This document shows positions 1 to 12,838 of a stretch of DNA of 64,000 bases, piece by piece. The notes beneath the pieces were generated by a model that worked only from the letters and a program-made list of their open reading frames with translations, ran no database searches and was not told the DNA's origin. Position 1 is the stretch's first letter. Every line of letters starts with the position of its first letter. This DNA is from Lichenostomus cassidix (lineage: Eukaryota; Chordata; Aves; Passeriformes; Meliphagidae): contig CM039182.1 of the NCBI GenBank assembly GCA_008360975.2, positions 83,173,405 to 83,237,404 of the forward strand. The letters run 5' to 3'. Position numbers and translations under genes: made by a program.

Positions 1-2436
1 CGAGGATCGAAGGCACGTGCATTGTTACAAGCAGCAGCCTGCTCTTGAACCCCTCCCTTTGTGCCTTCACCACTGTATTTCAACACAAACCTACAAGTCA
101 GCATCTGTACCCATCCATCTGCTACAGAAACTGGCGCAAAAAGCAGTAGGAATCTAAAAGCTGAAAATCACAACTGAATTGTAGGTAAAAAAGTAGAAAT
201 GTTTCCTTCTCTTGTTATCTTGGGTGTATCACTACATATTTCTTCAAATATAAAATGCAGTTAATACCACCTTTCTTTTCTAAAACAACCCATAGGAAGC
301 TGTATATTTTTGACACTTACTCTATTATAGTATTTTCATTTTCAGATAGATAACGTACACCATGTGATCCATGTAGGGAAGGCTTTGTGTGAAATCACTC
401 CAAATAGCAGCTTAATTCAAATTGCTAAGTGTCATGCCTCCTTCATTTATCGTCCTAGGGCAGTGAAGGAGAAACGATTTCCGCAGAGGGACTAGAGCCC
501 TATTTTGTTTTTCTTGATCTTGGATTTACATTTGCAGCTGATCATCAGTGAGTCTTGGTAGCTAAATTACAACAACTCCTCTGTATGCAGTCAGCAAGGA
601 TATGAAAGGAAAATGCCTCCACCACCACAGGAAAAAAAAAGAAAGTAGAGAAAAAAGAAAGGAATCTTCTCACAGAGCCAAACCTCAGCTTACACAACAT
701 GAATCAATGCTTCTCTTTTGGTCAGGTTTCATGGGATCCCAATGCCACAGAAATGCACAGTATTTGCCTTGCTTATGCCCTGTTTCTTTTAAATCTGCTC
801 ACGCCCTCCCCTCTGAAGTGGGTTTCTATGTGGGAACACCTGTGTTATCTTTGAAACACTTTGGCCAAGAATAATGCAGCACACAGAATCAGACTCTTTT
901 TACACCTGCCTGCTAAGCACAGACACATGTAACCTGGCCGAGTGGTTTGGAGCCAGCAGCTTTCCTCTAAGGCAGTGACTTGGCAGGGTGCAGCCTGACA
1001 GACACTCAGCTCAGCACAAGCAGGACAGAGGCTTGAGAGGTAGATACAGCCAGCAGGAGAAGCATAGTGGAAAAGGCAGACTTGACAGGGTATGAAATGC
1101 ATTGACAGGCGCAGGGGAGGAGGAGAAAGCTCCATCGTACTCGGTCTGTGTTAAAACATGCTGTGAAACATCATTAAGGAGGGAGTATCTGCAGAGGCTC
1201 CCTTACAGATTCAAGGCTTACAACACCTTTTAACAAACATTTCTGTATATCCTTCCTCCTCACCAAAGTCCTTTGTCCTATGTCACAAAAACCCGAACAG
1301 AAGTCAAGCTCAGAGATAGCAGAAACCCTCCATTTTTTCACTTCAGTCTTTGATACCTCCATTCACGTGAGTTAAAAAAACACAAGGATTTTGTATGAAT
1401 GCTTAAATCATATCTCCCAACAGCTGGATCTCTTGGAAAAACCCACTATAATTGCCAGTGTCAAAAAATACCAACTTTGTTCATCTGTTACCAATGCCTA
1501 CTGTGTGGTCAGGGTCCGGGACAATACTATAATGGCAGGAATATATAAACCAAAAGACATGCAGTGAGCAATGGTTTCTCCTTTTTTTATAGCAGGGGTG
1601 GACAGGACTGAATTTTGCTTGTTATTGTTGTATTTTAATTTAGCCTTGCAGTCACAGAACTGCATGACTATGTCACCCATGCCCTACTCACAACCAGCAA
1701 GATGCAACACAGACACAGGAAGATGTTCGCTGTGCAGGACCTGAGTTCACAGAGTTGGGACATCTGCTGTCACACCTGCATTTACAGAATTTACTGTCAC
1801 AGGGACATCATGGACTGACTGCACTTCTGAGTCTAGTAATTCACATCTGCAAATAAGTTTTATAAAGATATTTTAGGCTATACTCTAGGGGAAGATATTT
1901 CTCACTGCAAATCCAACACAAACGGATTGCTGAAAAAAATTAAAAAAGAAGATTGATACAAATAAAATTTGGATGTACAAATAAACTTTTTCAAGGGGCT
2001 GCTCTAACTTGTACCTGAAGTATTTTAGCTTCTCCAGCAGCAAAGGAACTAGAATAAGGATATAGGAGGCATCAAACCACACATCTGCTATGATTTCTTT
2101 GCTGCTTCTCTCCCAGAAGATGCAGCACTGAAGCAGCCTCCAGGTCTTTACATAGAAATCCACAGACATACTTCACTTCAATCAGCCACTTCCAAGAAGA
2201 AGTCTGTTTTAACCATAATTTCAAAGGACATAAAATTTGATGAATATGCATACACCTGAGTAAACAGTTTAATCCCAAATGCTGTTTAAGCTCATGCCTA
2301 CACGATCTTAAAAGGTCTGTTCTGCTGACTCCTTAACTGACCTCACTGGCTCTTGTACACAACCCCAGCTCACGGCTGCAGACCAAAGCCTCAGACAGGC
2401 TAGCCCTTCCAGGCTAGCTCCCACAATCCCCACAGG

Positions 2437-2540
2437 TATTCAGTTATCATAAATTATGAATATTTTATCTGCATTAATCAGGCTGCTTTAAAATTACTGC
2501 ATAATTTATATTAAAATGCTGTATTAAATGTTCACATCTC
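2437..2540. promoter_or_regulatory. AT-rich block resembling a conserved non-coding element
   Basis: The block is rich in TAAT/ATTA homeodomain-type cores and in octamer-like ATGAATAT and TGCATAAT strings, embedded in less structured sequence. Vertebrate developmental enhancers often look like this. I cannot measure conservation from one sequence, so this is a pattern impression only. It sits about 17.6 kb into the presumed first intron. Confidence 0.2.
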
Positions 2541-3538
2541 ATAAAAAACAGTGGCTACTTGTCTCAAAAATCACCAATTTAGACTGAAATACTCTCGATT
2601 TACAATTACATAAATTTGCAAAGAGTGAAGCTTATGGTTGGTTTCTTCCCTATACATGCTGTGGACAGGACTCTGCCACAAAATTACATGAGAGTGACCT
2701 GAAGCTTTGCAGATCATTCATGTTGTCATTACCACACATCATCCACGACATTAGGAAGCACTAGAAAATGAGGCACACTGGTACAAACAAGTCAAGGAGA
2801 ATTAGACCAAACAGCTCCTGAATATCTAAGTCCTGTTTATAAAGAAAACATAATTGTTAGACAGGCTAGTGACTTTGCTAGTGACAAAGGTTCACAAGTA
2901 AACTGCTGTTAGGGGAGACACTAATTTCTTTTAAAAACATGTTACATTACATAACAGACTTTTTAAAAATTATAAAATATCCCAAACACCAAAGCTGTAG
3001 CTGCTCTTTGCCTTGTGATCACAAAGAATTGCCTCTCTTCCATACCAGCTGCTTCACAACAGCAGTCTCAACCAACACATCAGCTATGCAGCAGAACATT
3101 TTTAAAACCCTACTAGAATGGGATGTACTGTCTGGAGGATTTACACCAAACTACTCTGTTTTTCCATTAATGCTAAATTACAGTTGTGTACAAAGATGGA
3201 AAAGCAATTCCTTGCCAAAAGGCAACTAAAGAATCACACTCCTCAATTTCCCTTAAAAAAGCTACCAGAGAGTAACCTCTGTTCTTCCCTTCCCAAAATA
3301 AACCCACCCCCACGCTTGTACTTGGAACCGAGTAACATTATATGGTCTTCACACATATGCACTATTCTACCAAGGCATTAACATGTTTACCAAAACTTAA
3401 TAATGTTATGTCTGTATACACATGCAACACAAGCAATATATTTGTCTTTTTCTGACAAGTTATATGAAGTCAATATTTTTCCATATTTAGGCTAATATAG
3501 ATAGCCACTACACAATCCAAAACTGGCTATGCTTTTTT

Positions 3539-3556
3539 GGGGGGGTGAGGGAGGGC
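3539..3556 (+). other. Potential G-quadruplex motif
   Basis: A run of seven G (3539-3545) is followed by TGA, GGG, A and GGG. Splitting the first run gives four G-triplets with loops of 1, 3 and 1 bases, which meets the usual G3+N1-7 rule. It lies in otherwise AT-rich intronic sequence. If the minus-strand gene is transcribed through here, the G-rich strand is the non-transcript strand. Confidence 0.5.
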
Positions 3557-4020
3557 ACTTCCATACTCACACAAAATCCCACTGACTTTCACTTGTTCCC
3601 TGTCTTTCACATAGATGTTTAACTCTCCAGAAAAAACAAGGAGGAAAGATCTAGTCTAGTTGCTGAGTTATTCAGCAGGAAAGGATTCTCAAATGAAAAA
3701 ATTGTTTGAAAGTTTCTTCTTCACCCTTTCCCAGAGCAGGAAAGTCAGAGCTGTAGACCTATCTTGCACATCCCTCTCTGAAACAGCCAAGAAGTTTGTG
3801 TCTAGAGAGACGATTCTGATAGAATCATCTTGCTGACCCTTCCTGACTGAAAACCTCGCTGCCTGACCCAAAGCCTTAACTTTTGACTGACCTTCAGTCA
3901 GACCTGGTACTGGAGTGGAATTACCAGAGAAGGATAACTGAGTAGGATACAGCACCTTCATACGTTAAATCACTGCTGCGTGGGCGTCCAGACATGAGTC
4001 TGGAGAGGGTCCATTTGGGG

Positions 4021-4046
4021 ATTTTTTTTTTTTTTGCGGGGGGGTT
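4021..4046. repeat. Poly-T run followed by a G run
   Basis: A run of T is followed by GC and then a run of seven G. This is low-complexity sequence; no transposon body is recognisable next to it. Confidence 0.7.
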
Positions 4047-4481
4047 AGATCATAGCCGCTGCCTCAAAACATTACAAACTCACTTTGTGCACATGATAAG
4101 GCTGTCACTGGCATGAGAATCACACTCGTCAGCTGGAAGACTTTTTTCCCTTCCGCAGTGAGGCTTTTTTCCCCAATTAAAAAAGAAAAAAAACAAACCC
4201 AAAACCTTTTGGTGACATTATGACCATGGTATGCATATACTATGTTTCTCTCTGTCTGTATCATTTTTTTTATCTGTTTATATTACAAAATTGAATCATC
4301 TTCACCAAACTGATAAGCTTAAAAAAACCCAACCCACACATGCTCTTCAATATGAAGAAAAGGTTACCTGTAAAACACATATTTACATAATCCTTATCTT
4401 AATGTATAAAGAAATACACTGATTTTCAATATGAAGTAAAACCAGACTCCTCAGCACTTTTATTACAGCTCTTTTACTTAC

Positions 4482-4590
4482 CTTGTTTACTCATGATCTT
4501 TTATTCAAATTTTCCTGCTTGGCTACGACTTAAACTGATACTCCCTGGTCACAATTTAAGGACCCATCCAGTAGCAATCTCAACTACTTC
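4482..4590 (-). other. Weak candidate for an alternative first exon on the minus strand
   Basis: On the minus strand the sequence ends in AAACAAG|GTAAGT, a full-consensus donor with the intron beginning at 4481. Just before it is an ATG (4494-4492) with A at -3, giving M-S-K-Q then a split codon. All three frames contain a stop within about 30 bases of the donor, so this cannot be an internal coding exon; it could only be a first exon or untranslated. A TATAAAT string on the minus strand at 4622-4616 would place a start near 4590, which is the boundary used here. Perfect donors occur by chance every few kilobases, so confidence is low. Confidence 0.15.
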
Positions 4591-5466
4591 TGACTACAGT
4601 CAATGGTTGATACCAATTTATATTAAAGGTGAAAACTGAATGAAACCCTGGGATTATTAATGATGCCTTTATATTGCTTTTCCACAGATCTTTTGTGGCT
4701 TTCACTTAACTCTGTAACTAAACAATCTCCTTGCCCTTCCAATCATTTTCCAATTGCATGTCTTAATAAAAAACGCCACACAAAAATGACAATTTCTAGA
4801 TGCAGCCTGCACTTTCAATAAAAACAAGTTGCCAGTCACTTCACAAATAAAAATCCTCGTGGCTCCATGACTTTCCTTTGAGTCATGGGTAGAGAGCAAC
4901 TAGATGCTAGAAACTCCGAATAACCCACACACCCACGCTATATGCGCCCAAAGAAGATCATTTCCCAGCAGACATTTGTGGGCTCATTACTAACGATCCA
5001 GCTGCTAATTTAGCATCTGCTCTTGCTCTCAGGTTACCAGCAGGTCCCTCCCTTGCCCTACAACCCAGCTCTGAATGGGTCGTACTCACGCACAGCTTTG
5101 CTTCTTTAAAATACACGGGTATATTTAGCAACAGTAAGCGACTTTACAAGATAAGGAAGAGGCATGGGTCAGATTAAGTAGGTAAATAAAACCCAATCAA
5201 CTTAATCAAAAGCAGGTTTCATAAAACAGAAGTCTTCTAGATTTGGTCATTTCAGGGAAAATTTGGAAAAGGGGAAAAAGGCTTTAAAACTTTATTTTTA
5301 CAGGAAAAAAAATGTTTACCCTCCCCTCCCCTTTCCCTAAAAGACAACTTGCCGCTGTTTATTTAAACTATAATTTTTCACTGAGAAGCCAAAACTTTAA
5401 AGATATGGCACATAGTTTTGTTGTATAAAGTGAAAAATCTCGTATTTTCACAGGGATGCTTTTTTC

Positions 5467-5506
5467 AAAACATTCATTTCAAAACAGTCATTAAAACATT
5501 CATTTT
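5467..5506 (+). repeat. Three imperfect copies of a 12-14 bp unit
   Basis: Units begin at 5467 (AAAACATTCATTT), 5481 (AAAACAGTCATT) and 5493 (AAAACATTCATTTT). This looks like a small local duplication in AT-rich sequence. I assign no function. Confidence 0.6.
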
Positions 5507-5639
5507 CCAGCAAAGGTGAAAGTAAACTGCTGGCGGTAAAGTTTTGAACTTTCACTCAAGAATAACTTGGTTTTGTAGATAAAAAGGTACCTGCTGTTTG
5601 TATATTGCATTTAGTTTCACTATTGAAACTGAACTTCCT

Positions 5640-6360
5640 GACTTACATAACCATATCATAAACTTACACAACATTCACTTGTTTTGATTATTAAGAAGTT
5701 TTGCAATGGGTGGAAAAAGGTAATGTACTGAAGTACTAAACCAATAGAACTCCATCTACATAATCCGTACATACAAATTTTGTCACATTTTTGACAATGT
5801 ACACTTTGTGATAAGAATACTTTAGTGGAGTGAAGTGTTAAATGCTATTGAAAAAGGAAAACATTCTCACTGTAAAAAAATAAGTGTATTATCATATATA
5901 TCATGTACCCAGTTCTCTCATTTAATTGTTCATTGATGTACTCTTCTATCATAATACATTTCTTTATGTAAATAGTAATAAAGATGGCACATTATGAATT
6001 ACAGACTGATCTAAGCACAGAGACATATTCAGAAATAATAAATTAATTAATGGCAATATTTTTATCTGTAACCAGAGGTCATATGGCTTGTTATCCATTT
6101 TATGTAATCACAAAGGTGTATAGCAGAATACACTGGTAAGCTTGAAAATAGTTGGAATTAGATTAAGTGAGAAAAAAATAGGAATTCTATTCTTGCTTAA
6201 GTCCTACCTATAAGTGTAAATCAATGGGGTTTAGCTGTTTCTTATAACACACTGGTTGCAAAATTTGTACATAAATGTGTAAAAATTTGTGATTATAAAT
6301 ATGCCTACGCAATTTAACTAGCTATTCAATGAATAAAAATTTTTCCTTTTTTTTTTTTTC
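5640..6360. promoter_or_regulatory. AT-rich block, possible conserved non-coding element
   Basis: The stretch is very AT-rich, with no long homopolymer until the terminal T run, and has many TAAT/ATTA and ATTTGCAT-like words. It could be a conserved intronic element, or a relic of a 3' untranslated region given several AATAAA-like strings. Nothing here is coding. Confidence 0.15.
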
Positions 6361-9300
6361 CTGCAGCACAGCAATGCTCGGTGAAAGAAGATAGCAGAGA
6401 GAACTGGAATGTGTCGGCAAAAAAAAAGAAAAAAGACAAGTGGCTTGAGGAAAGCGGTTTATGTAGCTGTGGACTTCTAAAACTTTCCTTTGCCATATGC
6501 CCAGCTGTGTCTTTACACATACTCCCTGGGTCTGCCCAGTTTGTGACTTTCTGGCCTACTGTCATTGTAACGACAATGTTAAAAGACCAAAGTGCTGCTG
6601 GAAGCTCACCTGGGGAGTCACAGCTCTGCTGAGAGATCCAAGCTTGCAGATGAGACCTGAAAGCACCAAGGAGCACAAGACCAAGCAGAATGTGGCTGTC
6701 AGATGACAAGCCATGGCAGAGAGCTCCTTCCAGTGCTTGCATAATGCAGCCCCCAAGCAGCGATAACTTTACTCCAGATACAAATTCAAGGACGCAGTTC
6801 TCCTCTTCTGTCATGCCACAAAATTAGAAACTTGCTAGAGAGAATTAATAAAAAAGGCCAGGAGAAGTAGACTTCACTATCAAGGGATAGTTTCATTTTT
6901 TCCAAGTGTTTTTCCAAATGAGATCTATTTACTCTGAGCTCCCAGGAATGTACATGTACTTTCCGACAATTTTTAAAAAAGCCATGAAGACCCTAATTCC
7001 ACCACTTGTGAAATCTGCAGGCAACATTGCCAAACCACAGAAACATGCTGACTGTGCTCTACAAGCCAATAGAGAATTTCAGGCAATTTTGAGTCTGCAT
7101 CAGGTGTCAACACGCCTGCACCCTACTGTGCATCAGTAAAAATTATATTCCTCACCTCTCATCTGCCACTTGTATTTTGAGGAACACAACAGTACCACTC
7201 CACTATACAAGGAGAGTTGAATTGGTGAACACTTGGTTTCCTTGCATACAGAAAATTTTATAATCTATAAGCTTGCATGTCAGATCATTATCCTCATAAA
7301 TCCACCCATGACTGCAACATTTGTTCGAAGTAAATAGATTGCAGAACAATTCTGGAAGGAATGGCACAGCTGTACGACTCGGTGGACACGCTGGCTCCAA
7401 AAGCAAGATCCCATAGGGTAGCATTTATTTCCAGTATTAATCAACATATGTTGCCCAAGCCACAATTTTGAATCTTCCATCTGCAACTCACTGAGAAATA
7501 GGAACATATTAATTCAGAGATACGCTGCCATTTTCAAAGATTCCTAAAATAATCACACATTTCCTTTTAAATGCTGAAAGAGCCTACCAAACCAGCAGGA
7601 TAAAAGAAAAATCTGTTTCTTTCTACAAGCAGTAGGCCACGTGCTTGCTCTCCCTTGAGCTACCCAGACCACCTGTATGCAAAGACTAGAGCTGTGCAGG
7701 AGCATCTGCAGCCTAAACCTTCCTCACACCACTCCCAAGCAGTTGCACATATACTACTCTCAAATATCACATAAAAAAGCCTCCAAAACAGCTTCGTGTG
7801 GACTTCTCTACACCCACACAATTTAACTCAGAAAAACTGAGGTCTTTTCTGATAAGCACTATGGAACAAATCACAGATACCTCAATATGCACAAAAGGAA
7901 CACAAAATCTCCAATTCACTTAGCTCCCCAAATTTTATAATAAAAACTATCTCGTTGCTGGAGAATAAAGCAATACTATTTTTAGTCTCTTAACTGCATC
8001 ACTGTAGTACAGCTGAATGCCACTGAACTTACTGAGGTTTTTTTTCTACACACAGCAATGGCGTCCTTTAAAAGAGAAGCAAGAGAATATATTTCCCCTC
8101 ATCAAATGTTTGGATTATTCACATGAAGGGTTGATCTGTACTGCAGGCTGACGTGCATGTCCTCTCAAATGATGGCAGAACAGAGCTCTCTGCTCCCAGG
8201 CATTGTATGTAGCCTCCTATTCAAATCTGGCACCAAAGTTTTGCACACAGACACCACTTACACAAAGACAGCTTAATATTCTACATATGGTACTGAGTTG
8301 TTTGTCCTGTAACAGAACAGGTGAGTGGGAATTTACATTAAAAAATAATGACTCAAAACTGTTCACAGGTGCACCATTTCTATCAAAAGATAAACTCATC
8401 CCCTCAAAAAAATTAAATTAAATTTAAAAAATAAATCAATATTGTCAGTTAATTTCCAGGTAAATTTAATCTAAACTGTAAAGTATGAAGCAGTTTCAGA
8501 TCTTTTTGCCTATTACTTCAATACTAAACTGAATTTAAAGATCTGAAATTATTCTCAGGTAGCAAATTAGTATATAAATAATTGGCAACTCACCGCAAGC
8601 AATATTTCTTTTCAAGTAACTCCTTATGAAAATGAAGCAGCACGGGGAATTTACGGTGCTTTTTATGGCAAGAAGTCCATGGTATCTGTATAAACAGGTT
8701 TTACACTTCAGGCAGTTTTATATGTGTAAAATATTTTCCAGCAGACCTGGATCTCATTTAATAGGAGAAAGTGTGGTATTTAACCACTTGAATGCAAAGA
8801 GATTTCATTCCAAAATAACTATGGCTAATTTGAGAATACACAATAATAAACAACAAACAACTATATACTTGGGCAGTAAACTTAAATAAGACTGGTGCAA
8901 TGGCAAGACAAGCTGTGGACTTCATAAAAAAAGTATAAGCAATATCTGGGCTTGCAAAAAGAACAAGTGAGAACACAAACAAGTGACCTCTGCATCCTTA
9001 AGCAGTAGGAACAATATATTGTTAGTGTCCAAGAGCTCTTTAGCTGTATAGTAAGTTTACCATCATATGTAAATAAAACCAGCCACAGATGGAGCACATA
9101 GTGGAATATAGGGACTGCACTCACCCATCTTTACTTCAGCACCCCCTCCCTCCTTTTATAATGAGGTACCAAATTTTTGTTACTTTAACATAAAGCACAA
9201 ATCTGAACCCCTGTAAAGCAACAAGATTAGTGTGCACCCACAAGTATTTCCCTGATCTGCCCAACTGAAGGCCATGTTGGTCACTCTCATACCTGCATGA

Positions 9301-10964
9301 TGCAGGACCAGACCCAGGGAATTCTGCCAAGCTGCTTGGGATTTGCACACCTCAGCCTGGCAAATGAAGCAGAACCAAACCCAAGGAGGCTCTTTGGCTC
9401 AAAACCTAAATATTAAGGAAATGGGAGCAAAGCCATGCCCAGTCTCCTCCGTGCTGAACAGGTCAGATAAATTCAAGCTGCTCCAGAGCAGCTGATCAAA
9501 GGCCCATTTCCAACATTGCATTAAACAATTAGCCAGTACTTTTGCTGTTTTTCATTCCCTGGCAGGTACAAGCAGACGGTCCAACTCTCACCCAACAGTG
9601 TCCAAAAGACCATGGGGACAGACAGACTCTGAGTCTGCCCAGTCCCTAGCAGTCATTTTGTACAATACTACACTAACAGCCTTAACAAAATAAAATAATT
9701 TTTTTTTTAAAAAAGTAAGCGAAGGGAAAAAAAGTCCTTCTAAGAAAAAAATCAAATTCCTGGTTTATCTTGTATGAGCCTGAACATTACAAAAGATAGA
9801 AAGAAATATACATCTGAGACAGGAGAGAGAAGACCCTGTATTTTGATCCTTGCATCAAGTGCTAAAATCACCTGAGACATTTGCAAAGAAATCAAAGAAC
9901 AGGTTGCACCTACTGATACTCAAATAGTTCCAAAAGTCACAATTTGTCTTCTTCAGAAAGATTCTACGCCACAACTATAATCAATGGCGTCTAGAAGAGC
10001 AATGTTTCCTGATATCCTGTGAAGTTGAAAACTGGGTAAATACTTGTTGCAGAATAACTAATTGCTCTTTCAGGAAAATATTCTATCATTTCTTACAAAT
10101 CCATGTAAAAGCTGGAAGAGGAATTCAGGTAACTGTATTTGCTTAGAAGTTAGGAAGAAAAGCAACTTTACTGTCATCATGACATGATTTAATCATCAAT
10201 ATACAGTTCCAGGGCTGTGCTTGGGTAGTCTCTTTCTGAACTGTTTTACAAAATTGGCACAATCTATAAGACTTGAGGTAAAGGGGAAAAAACCAGCCAA
10301 TTAAATGTATTCTTTAAAAAACGGTTGCATAAATGTTGATCATTCTCCTGCTTGCAGAGTAATTTGGAAAATCCACAAATCTCTGAACTTAAGATAAAAT
10401 TCTGTTAGGTAACAAACCATGTAAAAGGTGATTTCTTTCTATTTTGATTTTAAGTTTGATCCTGGACCCTTTATCCATCACACATGGACATGTCTGTGTT
10501 TGTCTCAGAACAGAAAGGGTAAATTTAATAATAAGATGCAATTCTGTACAAATGCTTTTATTTAGGAATAACAGACTTGATCAGAAACTAGCAATCCTTG
10601 ACTTGCTAGTGTAAAAGCACGAATAAAAATATCTTCTGGTTTACAAAAGGCATGATGGAGTTGCAGAACAATTTCCTGCCACACTCTGGTTACTCCCTAT
10701 CATCCCCATATCACCCTGGGCTCAGGCAAGTCTACTCCGACACACAGCCCAGTGTTGAACAATTTGCAGCTTCCCTGGGTAAATTAAGGGTTGGGGACTC
10801 ACTGAGCAGACAATGGTCCCAGTTTGTCCCCCTCAGAACAAGTCACTACCCAGGGAATAAAGCTGGACAACAGACCTTAAGGAGCCATAAAACAAGACAA
10901 CAAAAAAACTGCATGTCACAGAAAGCACAGGGTTATACACATCTGACAATGTGACATTATTTTA

Positions 10965-11160
10965 GCATGTGATGCTGCTCTGTGTTGCTGCGACATAACC
11001 AAGTGACTCTCCAGCTCAGCAAAGGCAAAGAAACAGGTAATTAAAGCAACCAAAATAAATAACCGTGTTAATTACAACACCGTCAGTTTAGCAACATGAT
11101 CTGACCTAATTGTAGCTGTATTTAATGAACTGGGAGAGTCAGGAGCACCTGAAGGTGTCA
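10965..11160. promoter_or_regulatory. Candidate conserved intronic enhancer with paired TAATTA sites
   Basis: Two palindromic TAATTA homeodomain cores lie at 11038-11043 and 11069-11074, 31 bp apart (three helical turns), with further TAAT-type words and unbiased sequence between them. The block has no simple repeat and no CR1 match, and it stands out from its flanks in style. Homeodomain binding to TAATTA is established; enhancer status here is inference. Confidence 0.25.
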
Positions 11161-11177
11161 TGGTTCCAAGCTTTTAA

Positions 11178-11684
11178 TCACACCAGAAGCCAAAGACTGG
11201 CCTTCTTCCTAAGAAGAAAGCCCTGTCCTAGCAGTGAGTGTTCCTCAGAACAGCCACGAGCAACATGAACAGTCCCCTTAGAGCAGAGAAAGCTGTGTTG
11301 ATACTGAAACGTGAGCTGTAGCCTCAGGGAATCCAGCAGTAATTTATTATCCATAAAAGTGTAGGCTTCGTACCAAAAGTACCATGAGAAGTTATTCAAA
11401 ACAAAACAGAAAAATAAAACCAAGCTCAAAACCACAAAAAGAAACAGAAGGAATCTGGATTTGCACCAAGATATTGCCTCCTCAACACCCTGAACCATTA
11501 CTGAGACATTCAGAAATAAAGCACTGCCACAGGAGTGGACATCGAAGAAAAGCACAGAAAAATGTTTTTTCTTCCAATTTGTCTGAAACAGTATATTGAT
11601 TTTGGAGACTCCCCTCCTGGCAAACTCAGTTAAAAACAGCAGGGAAAATACATGTCCTGTGCACAGTAAGATCAGACATGCCAT
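11178..11684 (-). other. 168-codon open frame of doubtful reality
   Basis: This is among the longest open frames outside the CpG island. It starts at an ATG in a strong context (A at -3, G at +4) and has a hydrophobic N-terminus (MACLILLCTG...) and a second hydrophobic stretch around residues 78-97. The second stretch is the reverse complement of an A/C-rich simple sequence, which explains its hydrophobicity. I recognise no domain. Other open frames of about 160 codons occur in the window, so chance is the likelier explanation. Confidence 0.08.
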
Positions 11685-12773
11685 GTTTGATGTATTTACC
11701 TAGGTGATATTTTTGCTGCATATGCAAGATACCAACCTCAAACATAAAAAGAAAAATGCAGAAAGGAAAGTCATCTAAGCACAGAAGTAAGAAAAGTATG
11801 AAATAATATGCTTTTTACAACTTAACTTTGAGATTTTACTTATCTTTTGGAACCTACTAACGAAGGGAAAAAGTAGTTGTTATCATACCCAAATAACTCC
11901 ACAGGAAAAAATGGTGTTTTAAAGGGTCTTCAGCAGAATTTATTAGTTTATCTTCTCTTACATCAGAAAACTCCTGCCATAGCACCCAACAAATCTCTAG
12001 GGCGAGCACTGGAGAATGCTCATTATGGGATGTGTGGAGCAAGAAGGAAGAAACGAGCTTTTAAAACAAAAGTCATTTAGATAATGTAAAACAGAGCTTT
12101 CCTCTTGTGTCTCTGGAGAGGTCATCTTTGACTGAGATATCAGATTCTGCAACCGGTGGATTTACATCCACTACAGCATGGGGCCCTCCACACAACCTCA
12201 GAGGACAAACTTCTGCTCAAGCCACCATCTACTGACATCACCTAACACATAACGAGGAGAAACATTCCCCAACCCCCCCAAAAAAACCCTGCCTTTGCAG
12301 AGAAAAGGGGACCTGCAGACTAACAGGAATGACCATCAGACCTTGGAGATGGCAACAACTGATCATCAATGGTGTGTTTGCACTCAGGCCATTGAATTTT
12401 GTTGTTCTTTAGTCTAACTAAGCCACTGAAACATTATCAAAAAGTACTAATATAAAGAGGTTTTATATCATCTTACTATGAATAGTAACACGTATGTTTA
12501 TTAAAACAATATTTGAAAATTCAGAAAGCATTTCACCAACCATTAATGTTAGCAGTTTTAAATCTCTATTTCTGTGGTCTTCAAAAAAGAAAGTGATTAA
12601 CCCTTGGTTACTGAAAACCAACAGTTTTGGCTCAACTTCACAATAACACCTCAGTAACAATCAGTCAGATCAACACACATTTATTTAAATAAAACCCAAC
12701 ACACAGGAAAGCAGACAAACAGAATCACACTGCTTGTTAGCAACCCTTGGTGAAAACGTAAAGTAACACTTAC

Positions 12774-12838
12774 CTGATTAAGTACTTTTGCATTGGTACT
12801 TGCTGTTGGAACCTTACAGTATGGCTACATTTAGAACA
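12774..12838 (-). other. Candidate 65-base internal exon, minus strand
   Basis: Reading the minus strand, a pyrimidine-rich tract ending TTTTTTATTATCAG is followed by 65 bases and then the consensus donor ATCAG|GTAAGT (intron from 12773). One of three frames is open across it (CSKCSHTVRFQQ...). From the 5' AG that open frame does not fit the phase of the 20.1 kb exon. A second, weaker acceptor AG 14 bases further in would give a 51-base exon that does fit. I recognise no protein family. It is supported only by splice-site quality. Confidence 0.2.

Noticed and set aside
6326..6814. 162-codon minus-strand open frame
   Set aside because: Contains translated poly-A/poly-T sequence, overlaps plus-strand frames, and its length is expected by chance in 64 kb.
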